A stretch of DNA of 64,000 bases from Sphaerobacter thermophilus DSM 20745. Its GTDB lineage: Bacteria; Chloroflexota; Chloroflexia; Thermomicrobiales; Thermomicrobiaceae. This document shows positions 41,037 through 50,613 of the stretch, in pieces. The stretch is from the NCBI RefSeq assembly GCF_000024985.1, contig NC_013523.1:2418001-2482000 (forward strand), in the 5' to 3' direction. The position numbers and the translations under genes are program-made. The notes under the pieces are model-generated. The model saw nothing but the letters and a program-made list of their open reading frames with translations. It was not told the DNA's origin and searched no databases. Numbering within the stretch: position 1 is the first letter of the stretch; each line of letters begins with the position of its first letter.

Positions 41037-41157
41037 CGTGTCCGTCCCAAGACCGCGGCCGGTGCCAGCTTCGCACGGACCCTTGTGTACGAACGGACAG
41101 TCCTAACGATGCTCGGGTCCGGAAAGCACTCAAAATTCCAAGACTTTACGCGCGATC

Positions 41158-41186
41158 AGGATAGCGGACCATACTTGGGGTGTCAA
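41158..41186 (-). promoter_or_regulatory. Predicted sigma-70 promoter of the dipeptide-permease operon
   Basis: On the minus strand TTGACA (41186-41181) and TATCCT (41163-41158) are exactly 17 bases apart. It has the same boxes as the promoter near 2000. Confidence 0.7.
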
Positions 41187-41349
41187 GCATCCCCCTCTCC
41201 GCCCAAGAGATGCCGGATTCCGCACGTCAACCGCTCGCAGGCAAGCCGGGGATACCGGCATCCCCGAGCCATGGCTCGCATCCTGCCGCGTCTCACCGGT
41301 CTGTCGTGGGTCAGGCGCGGCGTCGGGGGCGAGGGAGCAGTGCACACCA

Positions 41350-42855
41350 GTGGGTGACGACCACCTGCGCGCGGAGCAGGCAGAGACGCGGACCGAGACA
41401 CCAGCCGAGTCGACCGCCCCGAGCGCGCCGCCCAGCGACGGCCCGCCCGGCATCGTTCCCGGCCGGCACAAGTGGCTTGTGCTCTCGACCGTGTCGGTCG
41501 GCACCTTTATGGCCACGCTCGACAGCAGCATCGTCAATATCTCGCTGCCGACCATCCAGCAACACTTCGGCGTCAGCCTCTCAACGGTCGAGTGGGTCGT
41601 TGTCGCTTACCTCCTCACGCTCGGCACGCTGCTTCTCTCCGTCGGGCGCCTTGGCGACATGGTCGGCTACAAGCGGGTCTACCTCGGAGGCTTCGCGCTC
41701 TTCACCCTCGCCAGCGTCTTGTGCGGCGCATCCCAGAGCATCTGGATGCTGATCGGTTTCCGCGTACTGCAGGCGGTCGGCGGCACGATGCTGCAGGCCA
41801 TGGGCCCGGCGATCACGACCCGCACCTTCGGCTCCCAGGAGCGCGGCCGGGCACTCGGCTTGAACGCCATCAGCGTCTCGCTCGGGCTCACCATCGGCCC
41901 GACCCTGGGCGGGGTGCTGACCGAGTTCGCGTCCTGGCGCTGGATCTTCTATATCAACCTGCCGGTCGGGATCTTCGCCATCCTCTGGGCCTGGCGGGTG
42001 CTGGAGCCGGAAGGGCGCCGGGCCCGGCAGATGTTCGACATCCCCGGCGCGGCCCTCTCGTTCGGCGCTCTGCTGGCGCTGCTGCTGGCGCTCATCGAGG
42101 GGCAGCGCTGGGGCTGGGGTAGCGCGCAGGTCATCGGCCTGCTCCTCGCCGCCGCCGTCCTCGGCACCGCGTTCATCGTCGTCGAACTGCACCACCGGCA
42201 GCCAATGCTCGATGTCCGCCTCTTCCGCATCCGCTCCTTCTGGGCCGGCAATCTCAGCCTGCTCATCGTCTTCAGCGGGCTCTTCACCGCCACCTTCCTA
42301 ATGCCCTTCTTCCTCCAGCAGGGCCAGGGACTCTCGCCATTCGCCGCCGGGCTGCTGTTGACCCCGGTTCCCCTGACCACGCTGGTGGTGGCACCGATCA
42401 GCGGCGCGCTCTCCGACCGCATCGGGCCACGCCTCCCGGCGACGCTGGGCGCGGCGGTGATGACGCTCGGCCTCTACACCCTGACCCAGCTCCACGTCGG
42501 GTCCAGCGCGTCGGACCTCATCTGGCGGCTGGTCGTGCTCGGGGTCGGGCAGGGGTTGTTCTTCAGCCCGAACAGCAGCGCGATCCTCGGCGCGGTGCCG
42601 CGCCCGCGCCTCGGGACTGCCTCAGCCACCGTGGCCCAGATGCGGATCTTCGGCCAGGTGCTCGGCATCGCCGTTGCCGGTGCGGTCGTCGCCAGCCGGC
42701 TGCCGGTGCATCTGGCCGAGTTGACCGGCCAGGTGCCACCCGCGGCGCTCCAGCGGGACGCCCTGATACTGGCGATCCGCGACGCCTTCATCGTCGCCAT
42801 CGCCATCTCAGCGATCGCCGTCGTCACCAGCCTCCTCCGCGGCGACCCGGAGTAA
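41350..42855 (+). CDS. MFS drug transporter, DHA2 (EmrB/QacA) family
   Basis: A 501-residue transporter starting at GTG 41350, with 14 helices. Motif D1/C features are visible: VGTFMATLDSSIVNISLPTI in helix 1, LGTLLLSVGRLGDMVGYKRV for motif A, and NAISVSLGLTIGPTLGGVLT for the antiporter motif C. The N-terminal 35 residues are an acidic, Pro-rich cytosolic tail. It is predicted to export lipophilic or cationic compounds by proton antiport. It is monocistronic, divergent from the dpp operon; no regulator adjoins. Confidence 0.9.
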   Translation: MGDDHLRAEQAETRTETPAESTAPSAPPSDGPPGIVPGRHKWLVLSTVSVGTFMATLDSSIVNISLPTIQQHFGVSLSTVEWVVVAYLLTLGTLLLSVGRLGDMVGYKRVYLGGFALFTLASVLCGASQSIWMLIGFRVLQAVGGTMLQAMGPAITTRTFGSQERGRALGLNAISVSLGLTIGPTLGGVLTEFASWRWIFYINLPVGIFAILWAWRVLEPEGRRARQMFDIPGAALSFGALLALLLALIEGQRWGWGSAQVIGLLLAAAVLGTAFIVVELHHRQPMLDVRLFRIRSFWAGNLSLLIVFSGLFTATFLMPFFLQQGQGLSPFAAGLLLTPVPLTTLVVAPISGALSDRIGPRLPATLGAAVMTLGLYTLTQLHVGSSASDLIWRLVVLGVGQGLFFSPNSSAILGAVPRPRLGTASATVAQMRIFGQVLGIAVAGAVVASRLPVHLAELTGQVPPAALQRDALILAIRDAFIVAIAISAIAVVTSLLRGDPE

Positions 42856-42887
42856 CCCCAGACGCGGTTGCGCCCTCGTTCTCAGGT

Positions 42888-42975
42888 CATCCGTATTACG
42901 TATTGCGTGTTCCGTGATCCGTACTTCTCCCCTCTCCCAACGTTGGGAGAGGGGCCGGGGGTGAGGGCCGCGCTC
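42888..42975. repeat. Composite repeat: one heptamer arm plus CCCTCTCCC palindrome
   Basis: The arm GTATTACGTATTGCGTGTTC is followed by CCGTGATCCGTAC and the palindrome CCCTCTCCCAACGTTGGGAG, then GGGGGTGAGGGCCGCGCTC. A right-hand heptamer arm is missing. Core identical to that at 33358. Confidence 0.7.
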
Positions 42976-43102
42976 GACGATATCCTCGATTCCGCACAAC
43001 TCCTGGGTATGATGGATCAGCGCATGGCCGGCACAATCCGGCACGGCAACACACGTGCGGGGGAAGCTGGGCGGGCCGCGGCTCGCGCAGCCGGGAAGGG
43101 GA

Positions 43103-46087
43103 ATGATGACCGAGGGCGACCTCGCCGCGCGACTGGCGGCGACCTCGTTCCGGTACCCACTGCGGCGCTACCAGCAAGCGGCCGTCGACGCGTTCGAGCA
43201 GGCGCGCCGCGAGGGGCGTGCGCGCTTCTACGCCGTGCTGCCGCCTGGCGGCGGGAAGACGGCGGTTGGCCTGGAGGTGGCCCGTCGGCTCGGCCGTCAA
43301 ACGCTGGTGCTCTGCCCCAATACCGCAGTCCAGGCCCAGTGGCTGCGCCAGTGGCAGGACTTCACGCCGCACACCGTTCCCGCCGGGGCCGACCCCGACC
43401 TGACCGCGCCGATCACCGTGCTCACCTACCAGGCGATCTGTGTGCTCAACGGCGACGACGACACGCTGGATGAGGAAGCCCGTGACCTCTGGGTCGCCAC
43501 GCTCCAGGCCGAGAAGGGATATTCGGCGGAGCAGGCCCGGGCTGAGATCCAGGCCTTGGAAGCGTCGGGCAGCCCCCACTACCGAGCCGACCTGGCGCGC
43601 TTCCGTCGCCGGGCGCGGACGCTCGTCGCCCGGGGCGGGGATCGCAGCGACCTCCTCGCGCTGCTGCACCCCAACGGCCGGGCGATCATCGAGCGCATGG
43701 CGGCCAGCGGCCCCTGGACTCTCGTCCTGGACGAATGCCACCACCTGCTGGAGATGTGGGGGTACCTCGTCCGCGCCCTGGTCGAAGAGCTGGGCGACGT
43801 CTTCGTGGTCGGCCTGACCGCCACGCCGCCGTCTGACATGGACGCGCGCGAAGCGGCCCTCTACCGCGACATCTTCGCTCGCGCCAACATCGAGGTGCCG
43901 ATCCCGGCCCTGGTACGGGAAGGGGATCTCGCGCCCTACCAGGAGCTGGTCTACCTGACCACGCCACTGCCGCACGAGGCAGACTACATCGCCGCCCAGC
44001 ACGCCCGCTTCCAGGAGTTGCTCCTCCGGCTGATGGAACCCGACTTCGGCAGCGTCCCGTTCCCCATCTGGCTCCGGACGCGGGTCGAGGAGCGCCGCGG
44101 GCGCGACGGCGCCCAGGTGAGTTGGGAGCGGTTCGAGCGGGACGAGCCCCGGCTCGCGCAGGCCGCGCTGCGGCTCCTCCATTCCTGGGACGCACCGCCA
44201 CCCGACGGGGCACGCTTCAGCGAGCGCGACCGGCAACCGCTCACCGCCGACGACTGGGTCGCGTTGATCGAGGACTACTGCCTGCGCTGCCTGCGGCCGA
44301 GTGCCGACCCGCGGGACGTCGCCGCCTGGGAGGAGGTCCGCCGTGCCCTCCCGTCGCTCGGCTACGTCCTCACCCGCCGTGGCGTCCGCGCCCACGTCAG
44401 CCCGGTCGACCGCGTCCTCACCCTCTCCGCCAGCAAGGCGGCCGCGGCCATCTCGATCCTGGACGTCGAGTCAGCGGCTCTGGGGGATCAGCTCCGGGCG
44501 CTCGTGCTCTGCGACTACGAGCGGGCGGGCAGCGACCTGCTGGCCCGGTTGCGCGGCGTGCTCGACCCGCAGGCCGGCAGCGCCGCGCTGCTGCTCCACA
44601 TTCTCGCCTCCGACCCGACCACGGCGGCCCTGCACCCGGTTCTTCTCACCGGCCGCACCGTGGCCTGCTCCCGGGCTACCGCGGTCGACCTGACCCGGTG
44701 GATCGCGGAGCAGGTCCCCGAGCTACGTGACCAGATGGCGACCGAACAGCTCTTCCTGCCAAGCGACGACGAGTCCGACACGCGCTGGGAGGACGTCGTC
44801 GTCATTCGCCCGGCGAGCACCTGGTGGCAACCGCGCCGCTACGTCCCCCTCCTGACCCGCTACTTCGAAGAGGGGCGCAGCCGCTGCCTGGTGGGGACGC
44901 GCTCCCTCCTTGGGGAGGGCTGGGATGCCCGGCGGGTCAACGTATTGGTGGACCTCACCGCCGCCGCAACGCCGACCGCGGTCCACCAGATGCGCGGCCG
45001 CTCGCTCCGGCTCGATCCGGACCTGCCGGACAAGGTGGCGGACAACTGGGACGTGGTCTGCGTCGCGCCCGGGCACCCCAAGGGCACGGCCGACTACGAC
45101 CGCTTCGTCCGCAAGCACCACCACTACTTCGCCGCGACAGTCGAGGGGGAGATCGAGTCGGGCGTCTCCCACGTCCATCCAGAACTCTCCCCCTACGGTC
45201 CACCCGACCCCACGCACTTCGCCGCCATCAACACGGCGATGCTCCGCCGCGCCGAGGAGCGCGCGGCCGCCTACGCCCGGTGGAACATCGGGGAGCCGTA
45301 CGAGGGGCGGGAGACACACACGGTGCGGGTGCGCTTCGGCCGGGCACCGGGCCTCTCCCGCAGCCGCCTGCTCACCCCTGGGGCGCGGCTCGGTGCCGGG
45401 GCGGTCGGGCGCTTCCGCCGCCGCTTCGGCCAGGTTCTGGCGGGCAGCGCAGCAGCCGGCATCATCGTGGCTGCAGCCGGGCCGGACCTGGCGGGGCTTG
45501 CCGCGGGCGTCGTCGCCACGGCGGGCGGGGGAGCCTGGCTCGTCCGGGACCTGCACGAGGTTGTCCGACAGCTCGGGCCGTCCGACGCGCTGGAGGACAT
45601 CGCCGCAGCCGTCGCCGAGGGGCTGCGGGACACCGGCGGCATCGCCCCGGAGCTGGGAGCAGAGTCCGTGCGCGTCGTGGCCCAGGCCGACGGCTACTAC
45701 CGCTGCTATCTGGCCGGTGCCTCCGAAGAGGACAGCCGCCGCTTCACCGAGGCGCTGGACGAAGTGCTGGCCCCGCTGGCCTCTCCGCGCTACATCATTC
45801 CGCGCTACATCGCCGACCCGCCCGGCTCGGTGCTCGACACCGCGCTCCTGGCGCTACGCCTCCGGCGGACCGGCCGCCGCGGCCGCGCAGTCGTCTACCA
45901 CGCCGTCCCCTCTTACCTGGCAGCCAACCGGCAGCGCGCCGATCGCTTCGCCCGCGCCTGGAACCGCTACGTGAGCGCGGGTGAGCCGATCTATTGGAAG
46001 GACCCGGAGGCGAGCGCCATCATCGCCACCCAGCGCGGCGCCGACCCCTTCGACGTCACCACCCAGATGCGCGTCCTCTGGCGGTGA
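43103..46087 (+). CDS. Large SF2 DEAD/DEAH-type helicase with hydrophobic C-terminal insert
   Basis: A protein of 994 residues. The helicase core has an adenine-binding RRYQQAAVDAFEQA, Walker A LPPGGGKTAVG (about 46-56), Walker B VLDECHH (about 208), motif III GLTATPP (about 238), motif V VGTRSLLGEGWDARRVNVLV (about 598) and motif VI VHQMRGRSLRLDP (about 628). A long insert of about 300 residues separates the two RecA-like domains. After the core, a Gly/Ala-rich hydrophobic segment (GSAAAGIIVAAAGPDLAGLA, near 785-815) could be one membrane hairpin, and a 170-residue domain of unknown type ends the protein. GGAAGGGG precedes the tandem ATGs. It stands alone; no nuclease or methylase partners adjoin. 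Confidence 0.8.
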   Translation: MMTEGDLAARLAATSFRYPLRRYQQAAVDAFEQARREGRARFYAVLPPGGGKTAVGLEVARRLGRQTLVLCPNTAVQAQWLRQWQDFTPHTVPAGADPDLTAPITVLTYQAICVLNGDDDTLDEEARDLWVATLQAEKGYSAEQARAEIQALEASGSPHYRADLARFRRRARTLVARGGDRSDLLALLHPNGRAIIERMAASGPWTLVLDECHHLLEMWGYLVRALVEELGDVFVVGLTATPPSDMDAREAALYRDIFARANIEVPIPALVREGDLAPYQELVYLTTPLPHEADYIAAQHARFQELLLRLMEPDFGSVPFPIWLRTRVEERRGRDGAQVSWERFERDEPRLAQAALRLLHSWDAPPPDGARFSERDRQPLTADDWVALIEDYCLRCLRPSADPRDVAAWEEVRRALPSLGYVLTRRGVRAHVSPVDRVLTLSASKAAAAISILDVESAALGDQLRALVLCDYERAGSDLLARLRGVLDPQAGSAALLLHILASDPTTAALHPVLLTGRTVACSRATAVDLTRWIAEQVPELRDQMATEQLFLPSDDESDTRWEDVVVIRPASTWWQPRRYVPLLTRYFEEGRSRCLVGTRSLLGEGWDARRVNVLVDLTAAATPTAVHQMRGRSLRLDPDLPDKVADNWDVVCVAPGHPKGTADYDRFVRKHHHYFAATVEGEIESGVSHVHPELSPYGPPDPTHFAAINTAMLRRAEERAAAYARWNIGEPYEGRETHTVRVRFGRAPGLSRSRLLTPGARLGAGAVGRFRRRFGQVLAGSAAAGIIVAAAGPDLAGLAAGVVATAGGGAWLVRDLHEVVRQLGPSDALEDIAAAVAEGLRDTGGIAPELGAESVRVVAQADGYYRCYLAGASEEDSRRFTEALDEVLAPLASPRYIIPRYIADPPGSVLDTALLALRLRRTGRRGRAVVYHAVPSYLAANRQRADRFARAWNRYVSAGEPIYWKDPEASAIIATQRGADPFDVTTQMRVLWR

Positions 46088-46164
46088 GGGAGGGGGCCGC
46101 AGGATCGCGGGCGTCGCACTGCCCATCCGCACGCACCGCAGCCCTTCGACGACACGAGGAGCCG

Positions 46165-46318
46165 CGAGCGCCCGGGGCTGAAGCCGCTGGGCTGACAAGG
46201 AAAAGCCCGCTAAAGCGGGCTGGGGGACGAGGGTTCACATTCTGGTGTTGGGTGCACACCGTTCGGTTCGTGCCCAGAGGTAAACCCCCGGGCACGGACC
46301 ACTGGCCCACGGACCCTC
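46165..46318. repeat. Hairpin repeat unit, GGGGCTGAAGCC / GGGGTAAACCCC family
   Basis: GCCCGGGGCTGAAGCCGCTG is followed by GGAAAAGCCCGCTAAAGCGG and, near 46275, AGAGGTAAACCCCCGGGCAC. Same order of units as near 7690-7740. It occupies most of the gap 46088-46398; nothing else was seen. Confidence 0.65.
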
Positions 46319-46398
46319 ACACCACGTGCCGAGCCCCGTCGCACGGAGCCGGCGCGGAAAGCGCAGACGTTCGCGAGGCACTCGCGCTCGCTCCCACA

Positions 46399-47190
46399 TC
46401 ACCCGATGGCGAGCGGCGCGCACCGCCGCAGGAGGGTGCGCACGATGCTCATGGCGACGATCCGCCCGGTCTTCGGGTTCGCCGTCGTGGGAACGTTCTC
46501 GATCTCGAACCGCAGGCTGCCGAAGTCCCCCTCAACCACTACCTCGTGCCGGTTGCGCGTGATCGCCGGGTCGGCCACGACGACCAACTCGGTGCGATCC
46601 AGCCCGACGCCGGCGAGGCTGACGGCCGCCGCGACGTTGACGCTCTCGGGGAATTCCAACACCCCCTCGCGGGCGGTGCCGCGGAACAGTTCGCGCGGTT
46701 CCGTGAGTGCCGCGCCCTCGGCACCGAGGAGCGTCGTGGCGGGCTTGCGGGTCGTGTGGGTGACCCGAGTGATGCCCCCAACCGCCGCCGCGCTGATCGC
46801 ATCCAGCCCGCCGATGGCGCCCGACGCGACGGTGATCTGCGCGCCGCCCTCGCAGGCGGCTGCTACCAACGAGTCGTACACCTCGGGCCGCGCCAATGCC
46901 CCGACGCTGACGGCGATCAGATCCCGGCCACTCCGCAGCACAGCCGGGCCGAGCTGCGCAAGCGCCTCGTGCCCGGCGACCTCGACCACCACCTCCGGCT
47001 CCAGGGCAAGCAGGGCCTCGACCGTCCCGACCACCGGCGGCGTGCCCGCCAGTCGCGGGCGCGACGGGTCGCGGACGAGCACGCCGACGATGTCTACGGC
47101 CGCATCCGGCATCGCCGCCAATTGCGTCAGCACCCCCTGCCCGATCGCTCCCAGGCCGATCATCCCCACCCGCATCGGCGCGCTCGTCAT
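46399..47190 (-). CDS. nadX: L-aspartate dehydrogenase
   Basis: A 263-residue NAD(P)-dependent enzyme that oxidises aspartate to iminoaspartate, the substrate of quinolinate synthase in NAD synthesis. The Rossmann motif is MRVGMIGLGAIGQG. Further matches are VEVAGHEALAQLGP, TVASGAIGGLDAI, HTTRKPATTLLG, the catalytic-region LEFPESVNVAAAVSLAG and the C-terminal ENVPTTANPKTGRIVAMS. GGGAGGCG precedes ATG 47190. nadC is elsewhere in the window (29.3 kb); nadA was not seen. Confidence 0.92.
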   Translation of the reverse strand: MTSAPMRVGMIGLGAIGQGVLTQLAAMPDAAVDIVGVLVRDPSRPRLAGTPPVVGTVEALLALEPEVVVEVAGHEALAQLGPAVLRSGRDLIAVSVGALARPEVYDSLVAAACEGGAQITVASGAIGGLDAISAAAVGGITRVTHTTRKPATTLLGAEGAALTEPRELFRGTAREGVLEFPESVNVAAAVSLAGVGLDRTELVVVADPAITRNRHEVVVEGDFGSLRFEIENVPTTANPKTGRIVAMSIVRTLLRRCAPLAIG

Positions 47191-47261
47191 CGTTCGCCTC
47201 CCGCCTTCATCGCGCTTGTGTCCCCGAACCGATTGGCCGCCCCGGCCGCACCGGCGCGCCC

Positions 47262-47744
47262 CTAGACCCAACGGCGGACGCGGGCCTGGTAGGCACGGTA
47301 GGACTCGCCGAAGCGGGAGAGCAGGTAGCGCTCTTCCCGCTCGATCACCCCGCGCCGGATCACCGCCAGCACGGCGGGGAGCAGCAGCAGCGGCCAGAGG
47401 GTGTTCCGCAGCAGGGTAATGCCGAGGTAGACCGCAGTCAACGAGAGGTAGATCGGGTTACGGCTGTACCGGAAGGGCCCATCGACCACCAGCGCGGTCG
47501 CGGGGTGGCGCGGGTTAGGACCGGTCCCGGCCCGGGCCATGGTCCACACGGCCCAGCCACCGAGGCCGCTCCCGGCCGCGATGAGCGCGGTGCCCGCCGC
47601 CCGGCGCGGGCCACGTGCCCTAGGGGGCAGCAGCGCGGCAGGCCGCATCCGGCCGAGGAGGAGGCCGAGTATCAGCCCCGCGGCGTAGATCAGGGGCGGC
47701 GGAGCGATCACGCCCGCGACTTCGTGCGCCGTATAGTCGTCCAT
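47262..47744 (-). CDS. Isoprenylcysteine carboxyl methyltransferase-like membrane methyltransferase
   Basis: A 160-residue membrane protein of the ICMT/PEMT-like family. Helices flank the conserved cofactor-binding region NPRHPATALVVDGPFRYSRN, PIYLSLTAVYLG and the C-terminal IEREERYLLSRFGESYRAYQ, YQARVRRWV signature. Start at 47744 follows GAGGAGG. It probably methylates a lipid or thiol/carboxyl group at the membrane. It ends 72 bases before nadX begins on the same strand; the link is probably accidental. Confidence 0.87.
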   Translation of the reverse strand: MDDYTAHEVAGVIAPPPLIYAAGLILGLLLGRMRPAALLPPRARGPRRAAGTALIAAGSGLGGWAVWTMARAGTGPNPRHPATALVVDGPFRYSRNPIYLSLTAVYLGITLLRNTLWPLLLLPAVLAVIRRGVIEREERYLLSRFGESYRAYQARVRRWV

Positions 47745-48027
47745 GCCGGCCTCCTCGTGGCGCGAGCGCCACCCGCGGGCGGCGCCTCCGGTGTCCGCTG
47801 TAGGGTCCGTGATACCGCGCGAGCCGCCGGGCGGCAAGGGGGCAGTGCCCTACCGGCCGGATCCAGTCAGATCACCGAGCGGCGGTTCGCCCCGCGCCGC
47901 GCAGCGGACCGCGGCTATTGAGATTGCCCAGCAAGACGCCGCGATCTCCTCGAGATCGATGACGGGCAAGCGGTGCATCAGCGAGAAGAACCGGGTGCGG
48001 GCGACAAGTCGTGGGAGGGAATCGCTC

Positions 48028-49200
48028 ATGGCGCTGACAATCGAGGGGGCACGGCTGGTCGATGTCGCGGGGGAGCAGCCGGCCGCGCGCCTCGTGGTCG
48101 AGGACGGTCGCATTGTTGACGTCGGGCCGGACACGGCGCCCCACGGCCGGCGAGTCGACGCGCACGGCATGATCATCACGCCGGGTTTCATCGACCTGCA
48201 CACGCACGGTGGCGGCGGGTTCCCGTTGCACACAACCGACCCGGTGGCGATCCACGGGTACGCACGGTGGGCCCCTTCGACCGGCACCACCGCCTTCCTG
48301 ATCGGGGTGGTCGGCGTCCCCGGCGGCCTGCCGCTGGCTCAGCTCCGGACGGCTACCCAGGCTATGGCGGCACCGGGGCAGGGTGCTGAGATACTGGGCA
48401 TCCACCTCGAAGGCCCATACCTCAACCCGGCGCGGCGGGGGGCACACGACCCCGCCTGGCTTCGGCAACCGGATCACGGCGAGGTCGCCGCACTGCTCGA
48501 GGCCGCAGAAGGCCGGCTGCGGCTGGTGACGCTCGCACCGGAGCTGCCGGGAGCCGACACGCTGATCCAGACGCTGGTCGCAGCGGGCGTCACGGCCAGC
48601 ATGGGGCACACCGACGCGACCTACGAGCAGGCACAGGCGGCGATCCGGCTCGGGGTCAGCCAGGCGACCCATTGTTTCAACGCCATGCGCCCGCTGCACC
48701 ACCGCGATCCCGGGCCGCTGGCGGCCGTCGTCGAGGCGGAGATGGTGCGCGGGGAGCTGATCGCCGACGGCGTGCACGTCCACCCGGCCGCGGCGCGCCT
48801 GCTGATCCGATTGCTTGGACCGGAGCGCGTCATCGTGGTGACCGATGCCCAGGCGGTGACCGGGAAGCCGGACGCAGTCCTCGACTTCGGAGGCCTGCCG
48901 GCGCGGGTCGTCGACGGCGCGGTGCGGCTCGCCGACGGGATACTGGCCGGCAGCGCGCTGACGACAGCGGCTGCGCTGAAGAACCTCGTCACCTGGGGCG
49001 ACGTGTCACTCCCTGAAGCTGTCGGTATGCTGAGCTGGAATCCGGCGCGAGCGATCGGCGTCGAGCGGCGCAAAGGACGGCTCCAGCCCGGCTACGACGC
49101 CGACCTCCTGATCTTCGACGCCGCCCTCACCCTCCAGGCCACGCTCTGCCGGGGCGTGGTGGCCTACGCCACCCCCACGTGGCACGAGCGGCTCGCTTGA
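48028..49200 (+). CDS. nagA: N-acetylglucosamine-6-phosphate deacetylase
   Basis: A 390-residue amidohydrolase that deacetylates GlcNAc-6-phosphate in amino-sugar recycling. Visible active-site elements: DLHTHGGGG, HLEGPYLNPARRGAHDP (metal Glu), MGHTDATYEQA, ATHCFNAMRPLHHRDPG and the catalytic Asp in VVTDAQAVTG. The C-terminal GRLQPGYDADLLIFD is typical. Start ATG 48028 has GGGAGG upstream; a longer open frame lacks a ribosome site. NagB or a PTS were not seen. Cell-wall recycling is a likely role, given PBP2 and RodA nearby. Confidence 0.9.
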   Translation: MALTIEGARLVDVAGEQPAARLVVEDGRIVDVGPDTAPHGRRVDAHGMIITPGFIDLHTHGGGGFPLHTTDPVAIHGYARWAPSTGTTAFLIGVVGVPGGLPLAQLRTATQAMAAPGQGAEILGIHLEGPYLNPARRGAHDPAWLRQPDHGEVAALLEAAEGRLRLVTLAPELPGADTLIQTLVAAGVTASMGHTDATYEQAQAAIRLGVSQATHCFNAMRPLHHRDPGPLAAVVEAEMVRGELIADGVHVHPAAARLLIRLLGPERVIVVTDAQAVTGKPDAVLDFGGLPARVVDGAVRLADGILAGSALTTAAALKNLVTWGDVSLPEAVGMLSWNPARAIGVERRKGRLQPGYDADLLIFDAALTLQATLCRGVVAYATPTWHERLA

Positions 49201-49344
49201 CCAAAGAGCATCGGTGCCGAGAAGATGAGGGCCGGCCACGACACCAGAGCAACGGGACGAAGGGGATTGCAGGACAGCCGTGCGACTGGCCAACAAGACG
49301 GCCCTGGTGCCAGCGCTGGCTGGGGTTACAGGAGGCACCGACGC

Positions 49345-50502
49345 ATGAGTGCGGTGGATGTCGTCGAGCTGTTGGCGCAGCTCGTCGCGATTGAGAGCGT
49401 CAACCCGGCCTACCCCGGGCCGGCCAGCGGTGAGGCCGCGATCGCCGGCTTCGTGGCCGACTTCTGCCGCGCAGCCGGTGCTGAGGTGCGCACCCGGGAG
49501 ATCCTGCCGGGCCGTCCGAACGTCGTCGCGACGCTGCGCTCCGGCCGCCCCGGCCCGGCGCTGGTCTTCGAGGCGCACCTGGACACGGTCGGGATCCTGG
49601 ACATGGGTGAGGCGGCGCTGCGCCCCCGCATCGAGGGCGACCGCCTCTACGGCCGCGGCGCCTGCGACGTCAAGGGCGGCCTGGCAGCGATGCTGGCCGC
49701 GCTCGCGAAGCTCGCGCCCCGGCGGGACGAGCTGCCGCAGGACCTCGTGCTGGCCGCCGTCATGGACGAGGAGGCCACCTTCCAGGGCGTCCGCGGGTTC
49801 CTGGACGAGGGACTCCCGATTGCAGCCGCCGTCGTGGCCGAGCCGACCGAGCTGCGCGTCGTCATCGCTCACAAGGGGTGCGTCCGCTGGCGCATCCGCA
49901 CGGTCGGCCGCGCCGCGCATAGTGCGCGCCCGGACGAGGGGCTGAACGCGATCGACCAGATGGCGGAGGTGGTCCGTGCCCTGCGCAGAGAACTGCAACC
50001 CCGCCTGGCAATGCGCAGCCACCCGCTGCTCGGCCGACCGACGCTCAGCGTCGGAACCATCGCGGGCGGTACGGGCGTCAACGTGGTTCCGGCCGAGTGC
50101 GTGATCGAGGTGGACCGGCGACTGATCCCAGGGGAAACCGGAGCGAGCGCCCTGGCCGAGGTCGACGCGGTGCTGGCCGACCTCCGGCGCGCAGAGCCGT
50201 GGATCACCGTCGAGCGCGAGGAGCCCTGGATCGTCGACGGATGCCTCGACACCTCGCCGGACGCGCCCATCGTGCGCGCGGCGCTCGCGGCTTGCCGACA
50301 GGCAGGCTACCCCGGGGAGCCGACCGGCGTGCCCTACGGCACCGACGCGAGCAAGTTCGCCGCGCGGGGGATCCCGAGCATCGTGCTCGGCCCCGGGAGT
50401 ATCGCCCATGCCCATTCGGCGCACGAGTTCATCCCGCTCCCCGAACTGCGCCACGCCGTGGAGATCTACGCACAGATCGCCCTGAGCCCGCTGGGGTCGT
50501 GA
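49345..50502 (+). CDS. M20-family metallopeptidase (ArgE/DapE/CPG2-like)
   Basis: A 385-residue zinc aminoacylase/peptidase. The metal site is shown by LVFEAHLDTVG, GRGACDVKGGLAAMLAAL and the catalytic Glu pair in AVMDEEATFQG; the dimerisation domain begins near VVIAHKGCVRWRIRTVGRAA with its His. The last metal His lies in AHAHSAHEFIPL. GGAGG precedes ATG 49345. Substrates may be N-acyl amino acids or dipeptides. It follows nagA by 144 bases and could share in amino-sugar/peptide scavenging. Confidence 0.9.
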   Translation: MSAVDVVELLAQLVAIESVNPAYPGPASGEAAIAGFVADFCRAAGAEVRTREILPGRPNVVATLRSGRPGPALVFEAHLDTVGILDMGEAALRPRIEGDRLYGRGACDVKGGLAAMLAALAKLAPRRDELPQDLVLAAVMDEEATFQGVRGFLDEGLPIAAAVVAEPTELRVVIAHKGCVRWRIRTVGRAAHSARPDEGLNAIDQMAEVVRALRRELQPRLAMRSHPLLGRPTLSVGTIAGGTGVNVVPAECVIEVDRRLIPGETGASALAEVDAVLADLRRAEPWITVEREEPWIVDGCLDTSPDAPIVRAALAACRQAGYPGEPTGVPYGTDASKFAARGIPSIVLGPGSIAHAHSAHEFIPLPELRHAVEIYAQIALSPLGS

Positions 50503-50613
50503 GACCGGGACCGCACGGTCTCGGTCGGTGTCGCTGGGGCGAGCCACCCGGTGGGGATCGCACCACGCTCCCGGCACGTGGCGATGTCAGCTTCCCAATC
50601 TCACGGGGAAGAC

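Noticed and set aside
43103-46087. Anti-phage defence island around the large helicase
   Set aside because: The neighbours are an MFS transporter and aspartate dehydrogenase; no nuclease, methylase, toxin or reverse transcriptase gene adjoins.
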